Part shown: in pieces, positions 39,850 through 51,667 of the stretch | Numbering within the stretch: position 1 is the stretch's first letter | Layout of the letters: every line of letters begins with the position of its first letter | Source: Mesostigma viride | Lineage: Eukaryota > Streptophyta > Mesostigmatophyceae > Mesostigmatales > Mesostigmataceae | Assembly: GCA_009746045.1 (NCBI GenBank) | Contig: RPFO01000389.1 | Coordinates: forward strand, 2,546,107-2,610,106 | DNA: 64,000 nucleotides | Direction of reading: 5' to 3' | Notes under the pieces: model-generated | Databases searched by the model: none | Seen by the model: the letters and a program-made list of their open reading frames with translations, nothing else | Told to the model about the DNA's origin: nothing | Program-made: the position numbers and the translations under genes

Positions 39850-39981
39850 GACAACCAGCGCAGGCCAGAAATCGGGAGAATCCGGACCATGGTAGCTCGA
39901 GCCTGCCGTTATCTTTTCCGCGTTTTCGAGTCGTTCAGGATGATGAAGATGAATGGTGATGGAAATGTGTATCCTTGTGCA
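39850..39981. repeat. Dispersed repeat, second copy of 38195-38354
   Basis: This is nearly identical to the first copy through CCTTGTGCAT, where it ends earlier than the other two copies. Confidence 0.8.
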
Positions 39982-40058
39982 TATCATTGCTTGTGCGTTA
40001 GGTTTAGTTGTGAGATTTATTGAGCGTTACGAAAGCATTTATATTTCATTGGTAAGGC

Positions 40059-41309
40059 GTTACCAAGGGGTTACGGGACCACGCCCCCATGCCCTTTACA
40101 GAAGGGTGTGTGGCAGGGCTGCGTGCTGTCGCCCTACCTGTTCATTATTGTTGTCGAATACGTAATGATTCAGGCGCGCAAGCGATTTGCCCGCATCGTG
40201 GGCAGGGAACCAGGAGTGCAGGTTGCTAACAAATTCTGGCATGGCGGTGCGGACACGGAGATTCGGCTAGCAGACATCATTTACGCAGACGACACCACCC
40301 TCTTCGAGGACACCGAGCACGTGCAGACATGGCTTGACTGCCTGGCTCTCGAGGCCCGTGCAGTGGGGCTTGAGGTCAGCAAGAAGACAGAGGCCCTGGC
40401 GGTTGGGCTCACCAACCCACCGCCGCCCCTCTATCTCCTAGACGGCTCTCGAGTCCTGTATCGGGACCGCGTTAAGCTGCTGGGCAGCCTGCTCCCCAGC
40501 TGCGAGGTTGATGTGGACCATCGCATCTCCCTCGCCTGGCACGCTTTACGTCAGTACCGGGCCCTGTGGCGCAAGCCCCTGGGCAAGATCGAGAAACAGG
40601 ACCTGTTCAAGGTCCTCGTCCTTCCTGTTCTCACGTATGGCGCCGAGACGTGGACCCTCACCGCCGACCTGGCCCGCAAGCTGGACGGCGCGGTCACCAG
40701 CATGCTGCGTTCCATTTTCAGAGTAGGATATGCTGCTCATGTCCGCAATGAGGACCTGTACCAGGGCATGCCCTATATCACCAGCACCATTAAGCAACGC
40801 CGCCTGCAGCTTGTAGGGCACCTAGCTCGCACCAACCAGGTAGACACCTCACGTGGCCCCCCCGCAGGACTGCGACCAGCCCAGCCTGGCCGGCACCTCC
40901 TGACGTCGGCTGGGCCTAGTGATGTTAGACGCCGCAAGGCCCGCACCTTCAAGGAACAGCTAGTAGAGGACATGGGGGGCCTCGGCCTCTCCGTGATTTG
41001 GAAGAAGATGATGGACAAGGCCAAGTGGGCCCAGGTCATAGAGGACAATGAGCCCCCCCCAGTGGGGAAGCGCCCGCGTGTGCAATCCCGCGGGAGGCAC
41101 GCCAGATAGCTCCCCCTCGGGCAGCGTGCGGCTGCCTAGATAGATGTTGTAGTTAGAATGCTGTTAGATAGATGTAGTATGTAGCCAATGTAGATAGATT
41201 AGACCGGTAGGAATGTTTGCACCCATCCATCCATCCATCGGGGTTAATGCTCCGTGACTCCCCAACGGGAGCACGAGTCTAATTAATTAATTAATTAATT
41301 AATTAATTA
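40059..41309 (+). mobile_element. 5'-truncated LINE of a second, related family
   Basis: It is flanked by ATTGGTAAGGC at 40048-40058 and 41310-41320 (11-bp duplication). It contains the last third of ORF2, a 200-bp 3' UTR and a (TTAA)n tail at 41279-41309. The 3' UTR shares the GCTCCGTGACTCCCCAACGG stem with remnants at 28700 and 57090-57180. Confidence 0.9.
40060..41109 (+). pseudogene. LINE reverse transcriptase C-terminal fragment
   Basis: This is an open frame to the stop at 41107-41109. It starts at GYGTTPPCPL, then GVWQGCVLSPYLFII, followed by the catalytic IIYADDTTLF and the thumb/C-terminal region (LLGSLLPSCEVDVDHRISLA, VLTYGAETWTL, LYQGMPYI). It ends with a basic tail (KRPRVQSRGRHAR). 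The N-terminal endonuclease and RT fingers are missing through 5' truncation at insertion. It is clearly homologous to, but more than marginally diverged from, the ORF2 copies at 28912 and 32165, so it represents a separate subfamily. Confidence 0.88.
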
Positions 41310-41579
41310 ATTGGTAAGGCAGGGAGGACCATGAGCGCGACATTAATCTATTCATCCATTAATTTATCACAACCGGTTATACCGTAGGATAATTTACACT
41401 AAAGTTGGTCGCCCGGAGTGGAAGCAATATATGCATTCATTGAGAATATTAGAGGCGGGTGAGAATGGCATGCAACATAGGGAAATTAAACCCCGAAAAG
41501 AAGAACCTGAAATATATGTATCAAGGAGACAACCATGTATACCTGGCATTATATACTGCTTTACCAAAGATGCCCTCTA

Positions 41580-42000
41580 CCTACATGCAGTTTCACCCAT
41601 GGAGTATGCCCCTTAGATCAACCCCTGTCACGCAGTGCGTTACCAATGATGATAGGTATTGGGCATACGTACATGCAGCTTCACCCATGCCGTACGCCCC
41701 TCAGGTCAACCCCTGGAACGCACCGTGCCTTACCAATAACCGGACAGGTAAGGAGTACCTAGTGCAGTTTCGCCCATGCAGTATGCCCCTGAGATCAACC
41801 CCTGTCACCTTTCTTTCCAGCACAACCCTTTGGTAAGAAACCAAAGCTTGCCACAAGGCCAAATTCAATATACGCATACGCATAATGCAACCTACGCATA
41901 CGCAAGATATGTATACACATAACATACAGCCTTACCAATGATACTCCCTACCTGCATGCGTTTCACCCGTGCAGTATGCCCCTCAGATCAACCCATGTCA
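41580..42000. repeat. Degenerate repeats of an ATGCAGTTTCACCCATG unit
   Basis: The unit GCAGTTTCACCCATGCAGTATGCCCC + TCAGATCAACCCCTGTCAC type recurs near 41587, 41672, 41766 and 41957 at irregular spacing. It occurs inverted near 56045-56100, so it is also dispersed. ORFs across it are not convincing. 42001-42632 has no recognisable gene. Confidence 0.7.
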
Positions 42001-42424
42001 CTTTCTTTCCAACACATCCGTTTGCTAAAAATACACAAGCTGGTGAGCCTCCAAGCACAGTGAAGCCTCCAAGCACAGTGAAGCCGGTGCTAACAAACGT
42101 TTAATTGCCTCAATATTTACATACAACTGAGCAGCCTGCAGCAAACACCTTCCAACAAACCACTCAAAAACCCTTGGTTAAACCCCGACAGCCGACATGT
42201 TTCGCTTCTTAGCAACGTTATCAACGTGAGGTTATGCCTTCTTTCCCGTCAGATAGCGCCAGATCCCTTGCCATGCCGCCCTGCAGCGCCGCCGGAGTTT
42301 TAATGATGTTATCTACGTTGCATGCCTGTGAGGTGTCAAGGCGCGAGCCACCACAAAAGATGATCCCACCACAAAGTAGATCCCACCACGAAAGGTATCG
42401 TCCCTCGCCCGGGGGCATAAGAAA

Positions 42425-42472
42425 GGGTCCGAATTCTCCCGATTTCTGGCCTGCGCTAGATGTCTCCTTGAT
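42425..42472. repeat. Partial inverted copy of the 38195 repeat
   Basis: The inverse of ATCGGGAGAATTCGGACCC and CAGCGCAGGCCAG-like sequence is present, ending at TCTCCTTGATA. It supports this junction as a true end of that repeat family. Confidence 0.65.
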
Positions 42473-42632
42473 AAAAATTTCCCCCCTTCCATGCAGGACG
42501 CGCATCCCGCGAGACTGGTGGCGCAAACCGATAGTTATGGAAATCTTGACGTAAAGCAGCACACTTTCGACTCAAAGGCCAGTATAAACGCTTCCTTGCC
42601 GTTGATTGAATCCCACAACACCTGACTTTTCA

Positions 42633-43030
42633 AAATGCACAAACAACATCATTCAACGACCTTCTTTCACGAATTCGCATTGATTTCTCTGCATTCCGCA
42701 TGCTATCGTTGTCTTCGTCCCTTCGTGCCTTCGTTGCATCCGTTAAAATCTGTTGAAATCATTGAAACCAACGCTACCGAGCTGTCCTTTGGCACGCAGC
42801 GACTGCGCGGTCGCCACGACACGCAAAAACCAGGCAGCAACCGGGCAACATGCACAAACAACACCATTCAATGACCTTCTTTAATGGAAATCGTGCGAAT
42901 TCTCTGAATTCCGCATGCTATCCTTGTCTTCGTCCCATCGTGCACTCGTCGCGTCCGTTGAAATTATTGAAACAAACCCTTACCGAGCTGTCCTGTGGCA
43001 CGCAGCGACTGCGCAGTCGACATGCAAAGT
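42633..43030. repeat. Degenerate 215-bp tandem duplication
   Basis: ATGCACAAACAACA begins at 42633 and again at 42848. The two units share TTCCGCATGCTATC, TTGTCTTCGTCCC, CCGAGCTGTCCT and GGCACGCAGCGACTGCGC at about 80-85 per cent by eye. From 43031 to 43711 I see no gene; a GGCAA/TTTGG-rich region is at 43200-43330. Confidence 0.75.
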
Positions 43031-43723
43031 GACGAACCAACATTCAGCGACTGGGCAACAATGCCGCAATTCTGTGGTCAAACTGACGCTAGTTCCCGGC
43101 CAATAACCGGGCAACAACCCCACCACGTTTGTCGCACACATACCGCTTGAATCGGTCGCAATGCCGAAATTCTGTGGTCAATAGGACACGCTACTCGAAT
43201 ACGGAAGAGTTTGCGCAACACTTTTGGCAAGAGTTTGGGCAAACAACTTTAGGCACGCCCGCCAAAACGCTGTTGGAGAAGAGTTTGGCCGCAATGGTGG
43301 CACAAATGGGCCAAACTTTGCCGCGCAACCAGTGGACAGCGTGGACCAAGCCAACGGCACGCATGTAAGGGAACCCCTACGGTCGACCCCCCAATCGCGG
43401 TCGCCGCGGAACGCTACTCGCACGCGGCAACAGTTTGCTTTTAGGGTTTGCGCAAACAAATCGCTGTCTAAAATTGTAATATAAAGGGCAATAATTATGA
43501 GGCTGGGCGCCGGCCACCTGCAAACGATAAATAAAACAAAAGATTTTCAATTAACTAATTCCTGAGTGTACTCCCCTGTAGGTTTTCTAGCTACCAAACA
43601 AACAAAGAACGTGTAAATAAATATTCTTAGACTGCCAAGAGCTCTTCTTTTGCGGTAAAAAACAAAGAAATATTAAATCTCTGGCTGAAAAATGTGCTTT
43701 TACTAGCCGTAAGAGCAGTGCAT

Positions 43724-43893
43724 TAAAAAAAATTAAAATTAAAATTATAACATGCCGCCGTGGGGAGGTCATGTAGCACATATTCCATGATGGATGGGGT
43801 GGAGGAAGCCGCGTGATCGAACTATACTAACTCTAAGCTATCTAGAAAAACCTAACTACACTACTCATCAAAACGCCGCCTCCGCTTGGGGGG
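43724..43893 (-). mobile_element. Very short LINE 3' end copy
   Basis: These 170 bases match the 3' UTR and tail of the family at 28781 and 32029 (ATAACATGCCGCCGTGGGGA and the following blocks). They are flanked by a perfect 12-bp duplication AGAGCAGTGCAT at 43712-43723 and 43894-43905. It is minus-strand with the A/T tail at the left. Confidence 0.9.
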
Positions 43894-43905
43894 AGAGCAG
43901 TGCAT

Positions 43906-46129
43906 CCAGCTGGGTTATACAAAACAAACAAAGAATTATTAAATTTTGCAGCCAGTTCAACGGTTGTTCGGTAACCAAACAAACAAACTAATAATTAATT
44001 AATTGGGCGGGCACGGTAGCACTTTCAACCAATAAAACGCTATTGTCTAATTCCGAAGGGCCTTTCGGCTGAACTGAATTAAAACTACCAATGCGGAGGG
44101 TGTAATTTTCGCGAAAACCGGAAATTAGTCGGTGTCCGACTAGCTTAGTAGGGGTGTGCCTCTGGCCATGCTGGCATCCGTACCGGCTTGGAAGTGCCGA
44201 AGTGGGGCGCCACCGGCGTTAGAGGCCACTTTACGCGGCGCGGCGCTGCTGCTGTCCGTCCCGAGTCGGTGTTCTCAGAAGGGGGAATCCGTGCCCGTTT
44301 TTCGGCTTAAGTCCGACTATTGGTCCGACTAAATTAGTCGGAGTCGGTGTTCTCAGAAGGCTAGTACACCGTCCGCATTGGAAGTTTTAAATAAATAATT
44401 AGCTTCTGGAAAATGTTCTGGCTGAAAACCATAAAAAAAACAAAAGAAAATTAATTAATTAACTCCGGGGGCTGAGGACTGGACTCATCAAACAAACAAA
44501 CAAAATTAATTAATTAACTCATGTGGGCACGGGGTCGTCGCCCTGTGAGAAAACAAACAAACACTTTATATTATATGATATAAAGTACATAAAACCTTCG
44601 AAAATACCTTGGACAGGCGGGGAACATGAAATATCGTGAAAATCGAAAAAAAACCGCGAGACGCAGGCCGAGCGCGGGGTGAGGCGCGAACCAAGTGAAC
44701 CGCTTTTGCATCCAGCAATCCACGCTCTACAGTACTGCCTCGGCAGGGCACGTCGGTCGGTACCTACTCAGTAGAGGCTGAGGCCTGAGCGTGTCTACAG
44801 ATGTACATGTAAGATGTACTACTCATGTGCGATACTTATGGGCCTTGAGCAATTAAATAGGGTATCACTGACCTGAGACCTCCACTGACTATAGCCTGTG
44901 GCCGCCGAAAGGGGGGCCGCCGGGCCGGGTTGGGGACGGCGTGTACCATATCTACCAATTACCAAACAAACAAAAGAAATTTAATTAAATAAGTACCCAC
45001 GTGCCTTGAACGGCTGCCGCAGGACAAACAAACAAACAAAAGGTTTTAATTAAATAATAAAAACCCGGGACTCTAACTGGCTCCCCAACAAACAATCCAG
45101 GGTTATTCGTAATGCAAATACGGCAAAAATTGACCCATAATAACAAACTTCCAATGCGGACGGTGTATTCGGCAAATGACCACCCCACCCACCCCGCCGC
45201 GCCGCGCCACGCCAAACAAATACAACTAGCCGTTTGCAGAAAATACAACTAGCCGTTTGCAGAAAATACAACTAGCCGTTTGTCCGAAATTCGGTTGATG
45301 GTCTACTCGCCGGTTGAAGTTTCCCAAAAAACTGGAACTTTTTCTACTGACCACTACAATACGGTTCGTAGGAGACGCGAAATGAGTGAGAATGTTACCC
45401 GAGCGGTAACGAGGATTCGCACCGTTGATTTTAACATATGTTTCTTTTTTTGCGCCATTTGGCGAGCATCGACTGGAGCCTGAACCTAGCGGGGGGAATC
45501 GTGCGGGGGAATCTTGCGGGGGAATCTTGCGGGGAAAAATTCCGAACGTGAATTTAGCAAAGTCCTACTACATTTTGCTTGGTACACGGTACTACAGTTT
45601 CGTCACTGAAAATTTTCTGTAGTTGCGTCGGTGTTTCGTACGTTCCGCTGAAATTTTCGTGTTCAGTGCCCAGATCACAATTTGATCCGGGCGCAAAATG
45701 GTTGGCTGTACGGTACGAACCAAAAACGAAATTTTAGTATCTAAGTTCCGCAGCGCTTGCTGAATTTGCCCCGGAAGCCCGGGGGCACTTTCCCCGCTGA
45801 AAAAGGTGTCCGCGGAAGCGTATTGTAGTGCCGTACCACTACAGCCGCAGATGCAAAAACTTTAAACAAAGATCCACCGTCGGCTAAGTTTCCTCCAATG
45901 GTAAAGCTAATCGTGCATCCCCCTTCTCACGCACCTCTCCAACTAAATTGGCTTCGCCCTTTCTTCGAACCTTTGGTTCTTCCGAAAATGGGCTCCGCCG
46001 GATTACATGTATGGATGGATTGACGGATTTTCATCCCGTATTCCCCGTAGTGGCTGAAATCACATTGCGAATAAATCTTTTCGAATGACCCCCCGAAAAG
46101 TGCTAAAATAATACTTCAATTTACCCGTA
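43906..46129. other. Repeat-fragment region, no gene recognised
   Basis: Recurrent words are (AAAC)n with TTAATTAATT, and GTCGGTGTTCTCAGAAGG at 44267 and 44344 (inverse at 39330). A weak tRNA-like stretch lies on the minus strand at about 44670-44745. No convincing ORF is seen. Confidence 0.5.
45220..45288. repeat. Three tandem 23-bp units
   Basis: ATACAACTAGCCGTTTGCAG plus AAA is repeated at 45220, 45243 and 45266, the last one incomplete. It is a simple local tandem repeat. Confidence 0.9.
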
Positions 46130-46545
46130 AAGTATGAAAACCGGGAGGCGCTACACCTGTTTCTGGCTGCAGGCCGCGGCGCAGCTAGATGAAGTGGAGC
46201 GCCGCGCTTGCCGCGCCGCGCCGCGTTGCGCCAGATTGAGAACCCGTTCAAGTAGCACTGATTAGGGGCGGGGGGCCCTACTAGCACTGATTGGGGCCTT
46301 ATGTCATACTGGTACTCACTTAATTGTCAGATAGGAACTGCGCTTGGTGGGTAATTAATGTACTTGATAGGTTAGAATCCAAGTCAGACACTGAACTAGG
46401 TGCCCTAATATAAACAAGCTACCGGGCTCGAAGTTTACCTAACCCGGGCTGAACTTTCCCCGCAAAGTGTCAAAACCATGCAGAAAAACCCTCGAAAAAT
46501 TATTTATTCGCAATGTGATTTCAGCCACTACGGGTATGTTTTCTC
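46130..46545. repeat. Uninterrupted copy of the dispersed repeat at 45-1190
   Basis: This joins sequences equivalent to 45-356 and 1068-1190 at about 46419-46426 with no insertion. It therefore serves as the empty site for the MITE at 365-1059. Confidence 0.85.
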
Positions 46546-46752
46546 ACGTGTACGGCCTTATAAGCTTCGCCAATTCTGGCGAACCTAACGGTTCTTCCGA
46601 AAATTGGCTCCGCCTGATCAAGTCATAATGGCAAGCCATATGTCCATTCGTTTGAATTTTGCTGACGATGTACGGATTAGAATCACGTACCCAGGATTTT
46701 TCTCTGGCAGGGATGTGTAGAGCGTGTACATTTACCTTAGCATCAAGTCATA

Positions 46753-47933
46753 GCCGCCCTGAGCATCCGCCCCCTGACGAGCCGGACTGGAAAGCAATAG
46801 ACTTTGACGTCAAATCAGCTACATGGTGGACACAAGGCCGCGCAAATCCCATCCAGTTTATGAACGCCGTGTTCTTCGGGTCGCGCACCTCGCTTCTTGC
46901 CCTGGGCAAGCACTTTTACGTCCAAGGCCGCATCATTATGCCTACCCGCATGGATTCCCCGTCGGATCTGTCCAGCTACTCCCGCCCCCGCCTTCAGCTC
47001 CTCGCCCTCTGCTGCCTCCTCGGGCGCTCTGTCGCCGACATCTGGGCCCCCCCCTCCACCTCCGAAATTCGCTCCATCATCAACAACGCCATCGAGCAGC
47101 ACGTGACACCCCTGGCCGCAGATGTGGCGGCCATGGGCGGCACGTTGGCTGCCGAGCTTCCCATCCTCTCCTCCACCACCACCGCCACCTCCAAGCTCCT
47201 CGCCTCCACCTCCACCACAACCGACGCCCTCACGGCCCAGCTTCTCGCCATCGACAAGCGCCTGCAGGACAATGCCATAGCCATCGAATGCTTGCAGAAC
47301 ACCGCCGGCATCACTGCTCAGGCGGTGAAGGACATCGCCGCTCGGCCAGCCCCTGCTGGCCCTGCCGGCGATGCTCCTCCCATCCCGACCTGGGCGGACA
47401 TGCTTAAGCAACACGCCACCTCCACCACCTCCGCCGTCGCCGCCCAGCTTAAGCAGCAGACGCTGGACCTCCGCGAGGAGGCCGAGCTCGCCAAGCGCAG
47501 CCTTAACGTCATAGTCAAGCACTTCGACCCGCTGCAGGACGAGACCTCCGAGACCCTTGCCCTGGCGTTGGAGAACAAAATCCTTGTCCCCATGGCTATC
47601 ACTGGTAAGGGCAAGCCGCGGGGGGTGACCCGCCTTCCCCGCTCGCGGGGTAAGGCCGGCCCCTCCCCCTTGCTCCTCACCTTTGACACCATGGCGGATA
47701 AGATGGAGTTCCTCAAGTGTCGCAAGCGGCTTGGGGGGACCGCCTACACGTTGGACGACGACTTGACCTTGACGCAGCAACAACGGCGACGGGAGTTATG
47801 GCCGACCTACCTCCAGCTTCGGCAGACGGCGGGGCAGAAGCCGGTCTACTGGAAGGGGGCGGACATCTACGTCGCCCACAAGCCCTGGCAGGCGACCCCT
47901 GCAACCCCAGCCACCCCAGCCACCCCAGCCTAG
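46753..47933 (+). pseudogene. LINE ORF1 protein, 5'-truncated
   Basis: The frame is open from the insertion junction, with the first internal ATG at 46860, to the stop after a Pro-Ala-Thr repeat tail (ATPATPATPA). Parts in order are a Trp-rich start (ATWWTQGRANPIQFMNAVFF), then a long Thr/Ala-rich helical stretch likely to be a coiled coil. A basic RRM-like part follows (AKRSLNVIVKHFDPLQDE ... LLTFDTMADKMEFL), and then a C-terminal domain (LDDDLTLTQQQRRRELWPTY). The layout matches the ORF1 protein at 35712-36929. It would bind LINE RNA. There is no room for ORF2 before the 3' UTR. Confidence 0.7.
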
Positions 47934-48367
47934 GGAATATAGCAGTAGTGTAGACTAGAAAGCTTAGTGACGTGGCCATGTATGCCTACGTGATGGGCCC
48001 ACACCCGCCCTTGCACTAGCCGTAGCAATGTCGAGTCATGCTTTGCCCATGCAGGGAGTTACTCCCTGCTGAGAGGCCATGTGTACCCTAGCTATAGCCT
48101 AGCCACATACCTTCCACCCCATATGTCATGTAGGCCTTCTAGGCCCTCTCCTCAAGCCCCCCCTGGGTGCCTGTGCTTGTTTAGGAGGCATGAACCATCA
48201 TGGAGGTGCAGGTGCACCTAGTGCACCCAGAGCAGGTGATAGTTGTACATCCTACACCTGCAGGTTGTCGCCCTGATTGTATTACAAACCCATAGATGCC
48301 CCTTTCTCAGGGCTATGTGTTACATATGCTCCCCACGGAGCTATGATTTTAATTAATTAATTAATTA
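46753..48367 (+). mobile_element. ORF1-only LINE insertion
   Basis: It is flanked by ATCAAGTCATA at 46742-46752 and 48368-48378. It contains an ORF1 reading frame, a 3' UTR of about 430 bp and a (TTAA)n tail at 48344-48367, with no endonuclease or RT between them. The target is itself a 125-bp tandem repeat (units starting 46617 and 46742). Confidence 0.85.
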
Positions 48368-48378
48368 ATCAAGTCATA

Positions 48379-50739
48379 ATGGCAAGCCATATGTCCATTC
48401 GTTTGAATTATGCTGACGATGTACGGATTAGAATCACGATCACAGGATTTTATGATTGTAGATGCCAATGGGTGTGCAGAAAGACAGGTCTTGCAGTGTG
48501 ACCTTCGCCCGGTATTGCCGTTGCGGAAAGATACCGTCGCTTGGCCTGTACAGTTTAAAAACTAGCGGTTGCTGCTGGTTTCGGATCGACGCCAGCAACC
48601 GACATGCTTTTGCGCCAACGGCCATAGACACATGTAGTAGTAGTGCAGCTGCTTTTGGGTGTGGTCGACAGGACGTGATTACCCCACATTTCACTTCGCG
48701 GTTTGCGCTGGGAGTGTACAGCTAATTGATTCTGAAAGGTAATGGCAGGAGGATGGGGGGTTCGATGACAGGCTAGCAGTGGTTATGTATGCTCTTAGGT
48801 TTGGAAGGGAATTTGTGGATTGGCCCATGGATTGGACTGGAGGAAGTCACCGGAACGACTTTCCTTTGCAAAGGCAGCGCCTTCGACCAGCTTTAAATTT
48901 CAGAGCAGAAAGATGTACAGGAGAAAGCTCAGGCAGGCGTATGAGTAACAAGCTAGTCCTCGTCGCAATGTTAGACTGCTATAGAAACCCGGCGGTTTCC
49001 TGCTATGACCTCAGGTGAGCAAGTGAGTGCTTTTGTAACATGGCCATGAATTCTGTATGCCCCATGCGTTCCCAATATTAAAGAACTGCTCCCAGTGGTG
49101 TGTGGCGCGATGCAAGGGTTTCAGATGCACATAGCATTCGTTTTGAACTTGTTGAATTGAATGCTGCAGAACAGGCAGGCCAAGGAAGTTCCGGAGTTGG
49201 AGAAGTGTGCGATGTGGAGAGACCTAGCCGGATGGCTTCAGATCCAGTCTTAACTGCACTTGTGCTTCTGGTTCTTACATCATTTTACTGTTTGCATTGC
49301 GTGCTGCACTTTGTACATTCGTTGGCAGCGTCATGGCGTTAGACCGGCATGCGGCGGCCTATCCGTCTATGCTAGTAGAGCCTCTGGTTCTCTATGCTTG
49401 GTGATTGTGGTGCAGCATGGTGAGCGAACGTATGCCATTCCGTGTTGTCGGCATTGAGTTGCATGTTCCTTTTTGATATCCAGAGCTTACTTGGCATCTT
49501 TAAAATGGTTCTCTCCAAATCTTCGCATGCCTGCAAACGAAATCCCTTTGCTGGTGAGAGCAATCAGGAAGTCTTTTCATTTTGACTTTTTTGTTCTCAC
49601 TCGCTTGCAACACCATAGCAAGAGGTTTGCTGGATTTTCGTCTCATTCTTCTCTTTCCAGTTATATGCCTTGCCATTAGGAATACATGGCCTTGTTAGAT
49701 GACTTTCTTCACCTCGTTGAGCAGTTCTGAGGCTTTGGAGGTTATTTCAAATTTCATTGGCCTTGATTACTCAATGATTTGCTATCGACTAAACGCTTGT
49801 CGCTGGTGGCTTCTATTTGTGGCTATTTGAGCGTCCTTCGCTTTTTAAAGCCTGCCATCATTAGAACTTTCTATTTGCAGTTGCACGAACTGGTATGTTG
49901 CATCTTCTTGCGTAGCAGCTATGCCTTGTAGGCTAGTATGCTCACCTATACATCTATTCAAAATATGGTGTGCGCCACCAGCCTTGCATTCCCTTTCACT
50001 TTAGTTTCCCTTTCTATGCCTGCATTGGGAGGCATGCATGACAAGCATTGGCATGCTTCATGCTAAGTGCGTGTTTGCAACCCCTTGCCTATTGTCAGCC
50101 AGCTTGACCCTGTGCCTTTTATGTTTTCTGTGTTTACGACTAGCAAATTCTATTGCGTAGCTAGGTTTGTGGCTTCGTTTATGTTCTGACTGTGGTTTTG
50201 TTCCTTACGCCATCCCTAGTTGGTGGCCGCTTACTTTGCAATGGGAGGGGGATGCCAGGTCAAGCTCATGGAAATTTTTCGTAGAATTTCTTTCAAACTC
50301 AGTTCCTTGACAACACAACATGTTGCCCCATGCGGTGGCCTTGTTGTGCTCCTTTGATGGTGCTTGATCATTTTGCAGGAAAGCGCACCATGAGGCGAAC
50401 TGAAGAACGATGGAGTAGCAATCATAGAGAGAAGGATTCTTCGTTCGTCGAGGATAGCCCCTAAGTTGAAGTAGCATTTCGTAGTCCCTCGATTACTCTT
50501 GATGTATGGGACTCCGGCATGCCATCGGTTTCTAAAGGATTATATTGCATCAATGACAAAGTCCTTGTAGGCGTGCGCTTGCACGCCATGCAAGGTGAGC
50601 TCATGCTTGCTGAGCTCACGCAGTTGTCCTCAACTTCTCAGTTTTCTCCAAGTTAATCATGCCAATATTACATTGAATAAAGGTGCATCATTCATTGTTT
50701 GGGCCTAAACTGACTTGTTGTCGGTTCAGCCCTTGTATT
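48379..50739. other. Intergenic, no gene recognised
   Basis: There is mixed-composition, T-rich sequence with only short ORFs. AATAAA occurs at about 50677. I found no protein family signature on either strand; a spliced host gene cannot be excluded by eye. Confidence 0.4.
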
Positions 50740-51310
50740 TTTTACCACTTTGGTGCTCGTCGTGGTGTACTTTTACCACTTTGGCCACTTTTACCACTTT
50801 TTATCACTTTTTACCACTTTTTACCACTTTTTACCACTTTTTATCACTTTTTACCACCTGGTTTGTCTGTAATATGGAGGCAGATGGTGCGCAAGGATAG
50901 ATGGCAAGTAGTGATGAAGGAGACCACCCCCAAGCCTGTGGGGGCTCCGCGTGTGACCAAGTATGGCATTCATAGCGATTCGGGCCGCGGTGCCCACACC
51001 CCTGTAACTAGGACCTAGATAGCTTATACCATCCATTCCATCCCATGTTCCCCTCCCACTGAGGACTTATGCTCACGTGACGCAGTCACGTGTCTATTAA
51101 TTAATTAATTAATTACCACCTTTTTCCACTTTTACCACCTCCGTGGCCGTGTTTTAGGTGGTAAAAGTCGCTTTTTTTATCACTTTTTATCACTTTTTAC
51201 CACTTTTTATCACTTTTTATCACTTAATACCACTTTATACCACCTTTTGGGTGGTTTTGGGTGGTAAAAAGTGATAAAAAGTGATAAAAAGTGGTAAAAG
51301 TGGTATTTTT
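50740..51310. repeat. TTTTACCACT / TTTTTATCACT minisatellite with fold-back end
   Basis: Decamers of TTTTACCACT and TTTTTATCACT run 50760-50859 and again 51113-51240, then invert to GTGGTAAAAA at 51255-51310. The last part can therefore fold back on itself. The array is split by the LINE insert at 50860-51112. 51311-51660 holds a poly-T/G tract and an inverted AGTCCGTTTAATAGGACT word similar to the piggyBac-like subterminal hairpins. Confidence 0.85.
50860..51112 (+). mobile_element. LINE 3' end fragment inserted in the minisatellite
   Basis: It encodes the last about 50 residues of a LINE ORF2 (VIWRQMVRKDRWQVVMKE, then KPVGAPRV), comparable to the end of the protein at 40060-41109. A short 3' UTR and a (TTAA)n tail at 51096-51112 follow. 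It is flanked by TTACCACCT at 50851-50859 and 51113-51121. Confidence 0.8.
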
Positions 51311-51667
51311 TACCACCCCTGAGTTCCTAGTGATTTCAAAGGCAGTTACTTTATATCACAGGCATGCCATCAATGCATTCACAACATGACATGCCACAGA
51401 ACTGCACAAGCTAGCTAGCAAAAATCCCCAAATAGCTCAGTCCGTTTAATAGGACTGAGTTTTTTTTGGGGGGGGGTGGCTAGCACTACCGTTTTGGTTT
51501 CCTATCCCAATGTGGCGTAAAGCATCATAGCTGGCCACACATGCATCCTCCAACACATTTTCAGCATATAAAACAGCAGCTCATGCTATATAATACTGTA
51601 AATCTAGTGCCATGGGGCATAAAGCACGCGTAGAAGGCACATGCAGATCCCAGGCATCTCTATCAAG

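Noticed and set aside
44670-44745. tRNA or tRNA-derived SINE on the minus strand (TAGAGCGTGG, GGTTCGCGCC, T8 run downstream)
   Set aside because: The acceptor halves partly pair (GCCGAG/CTCGGC), but the T arm does not pair and spacing is five bases too long. There is no second copy in the window. Too weak to call.
46617-48451. An 80-bp target-site duplication around the ORF1-only LINE
   Set aside because: The long match is explained by a pre-existing 125-bp tandem repeat in the target. The true duplication is the 11-bp ATCAAGTCATA directly at the element edges.
48462-48725. Possible small Cys-rich protein
   Set aside because: Cys spacing fits no zinc-finger pattern, and there is no homologue in the window or supporting signals.
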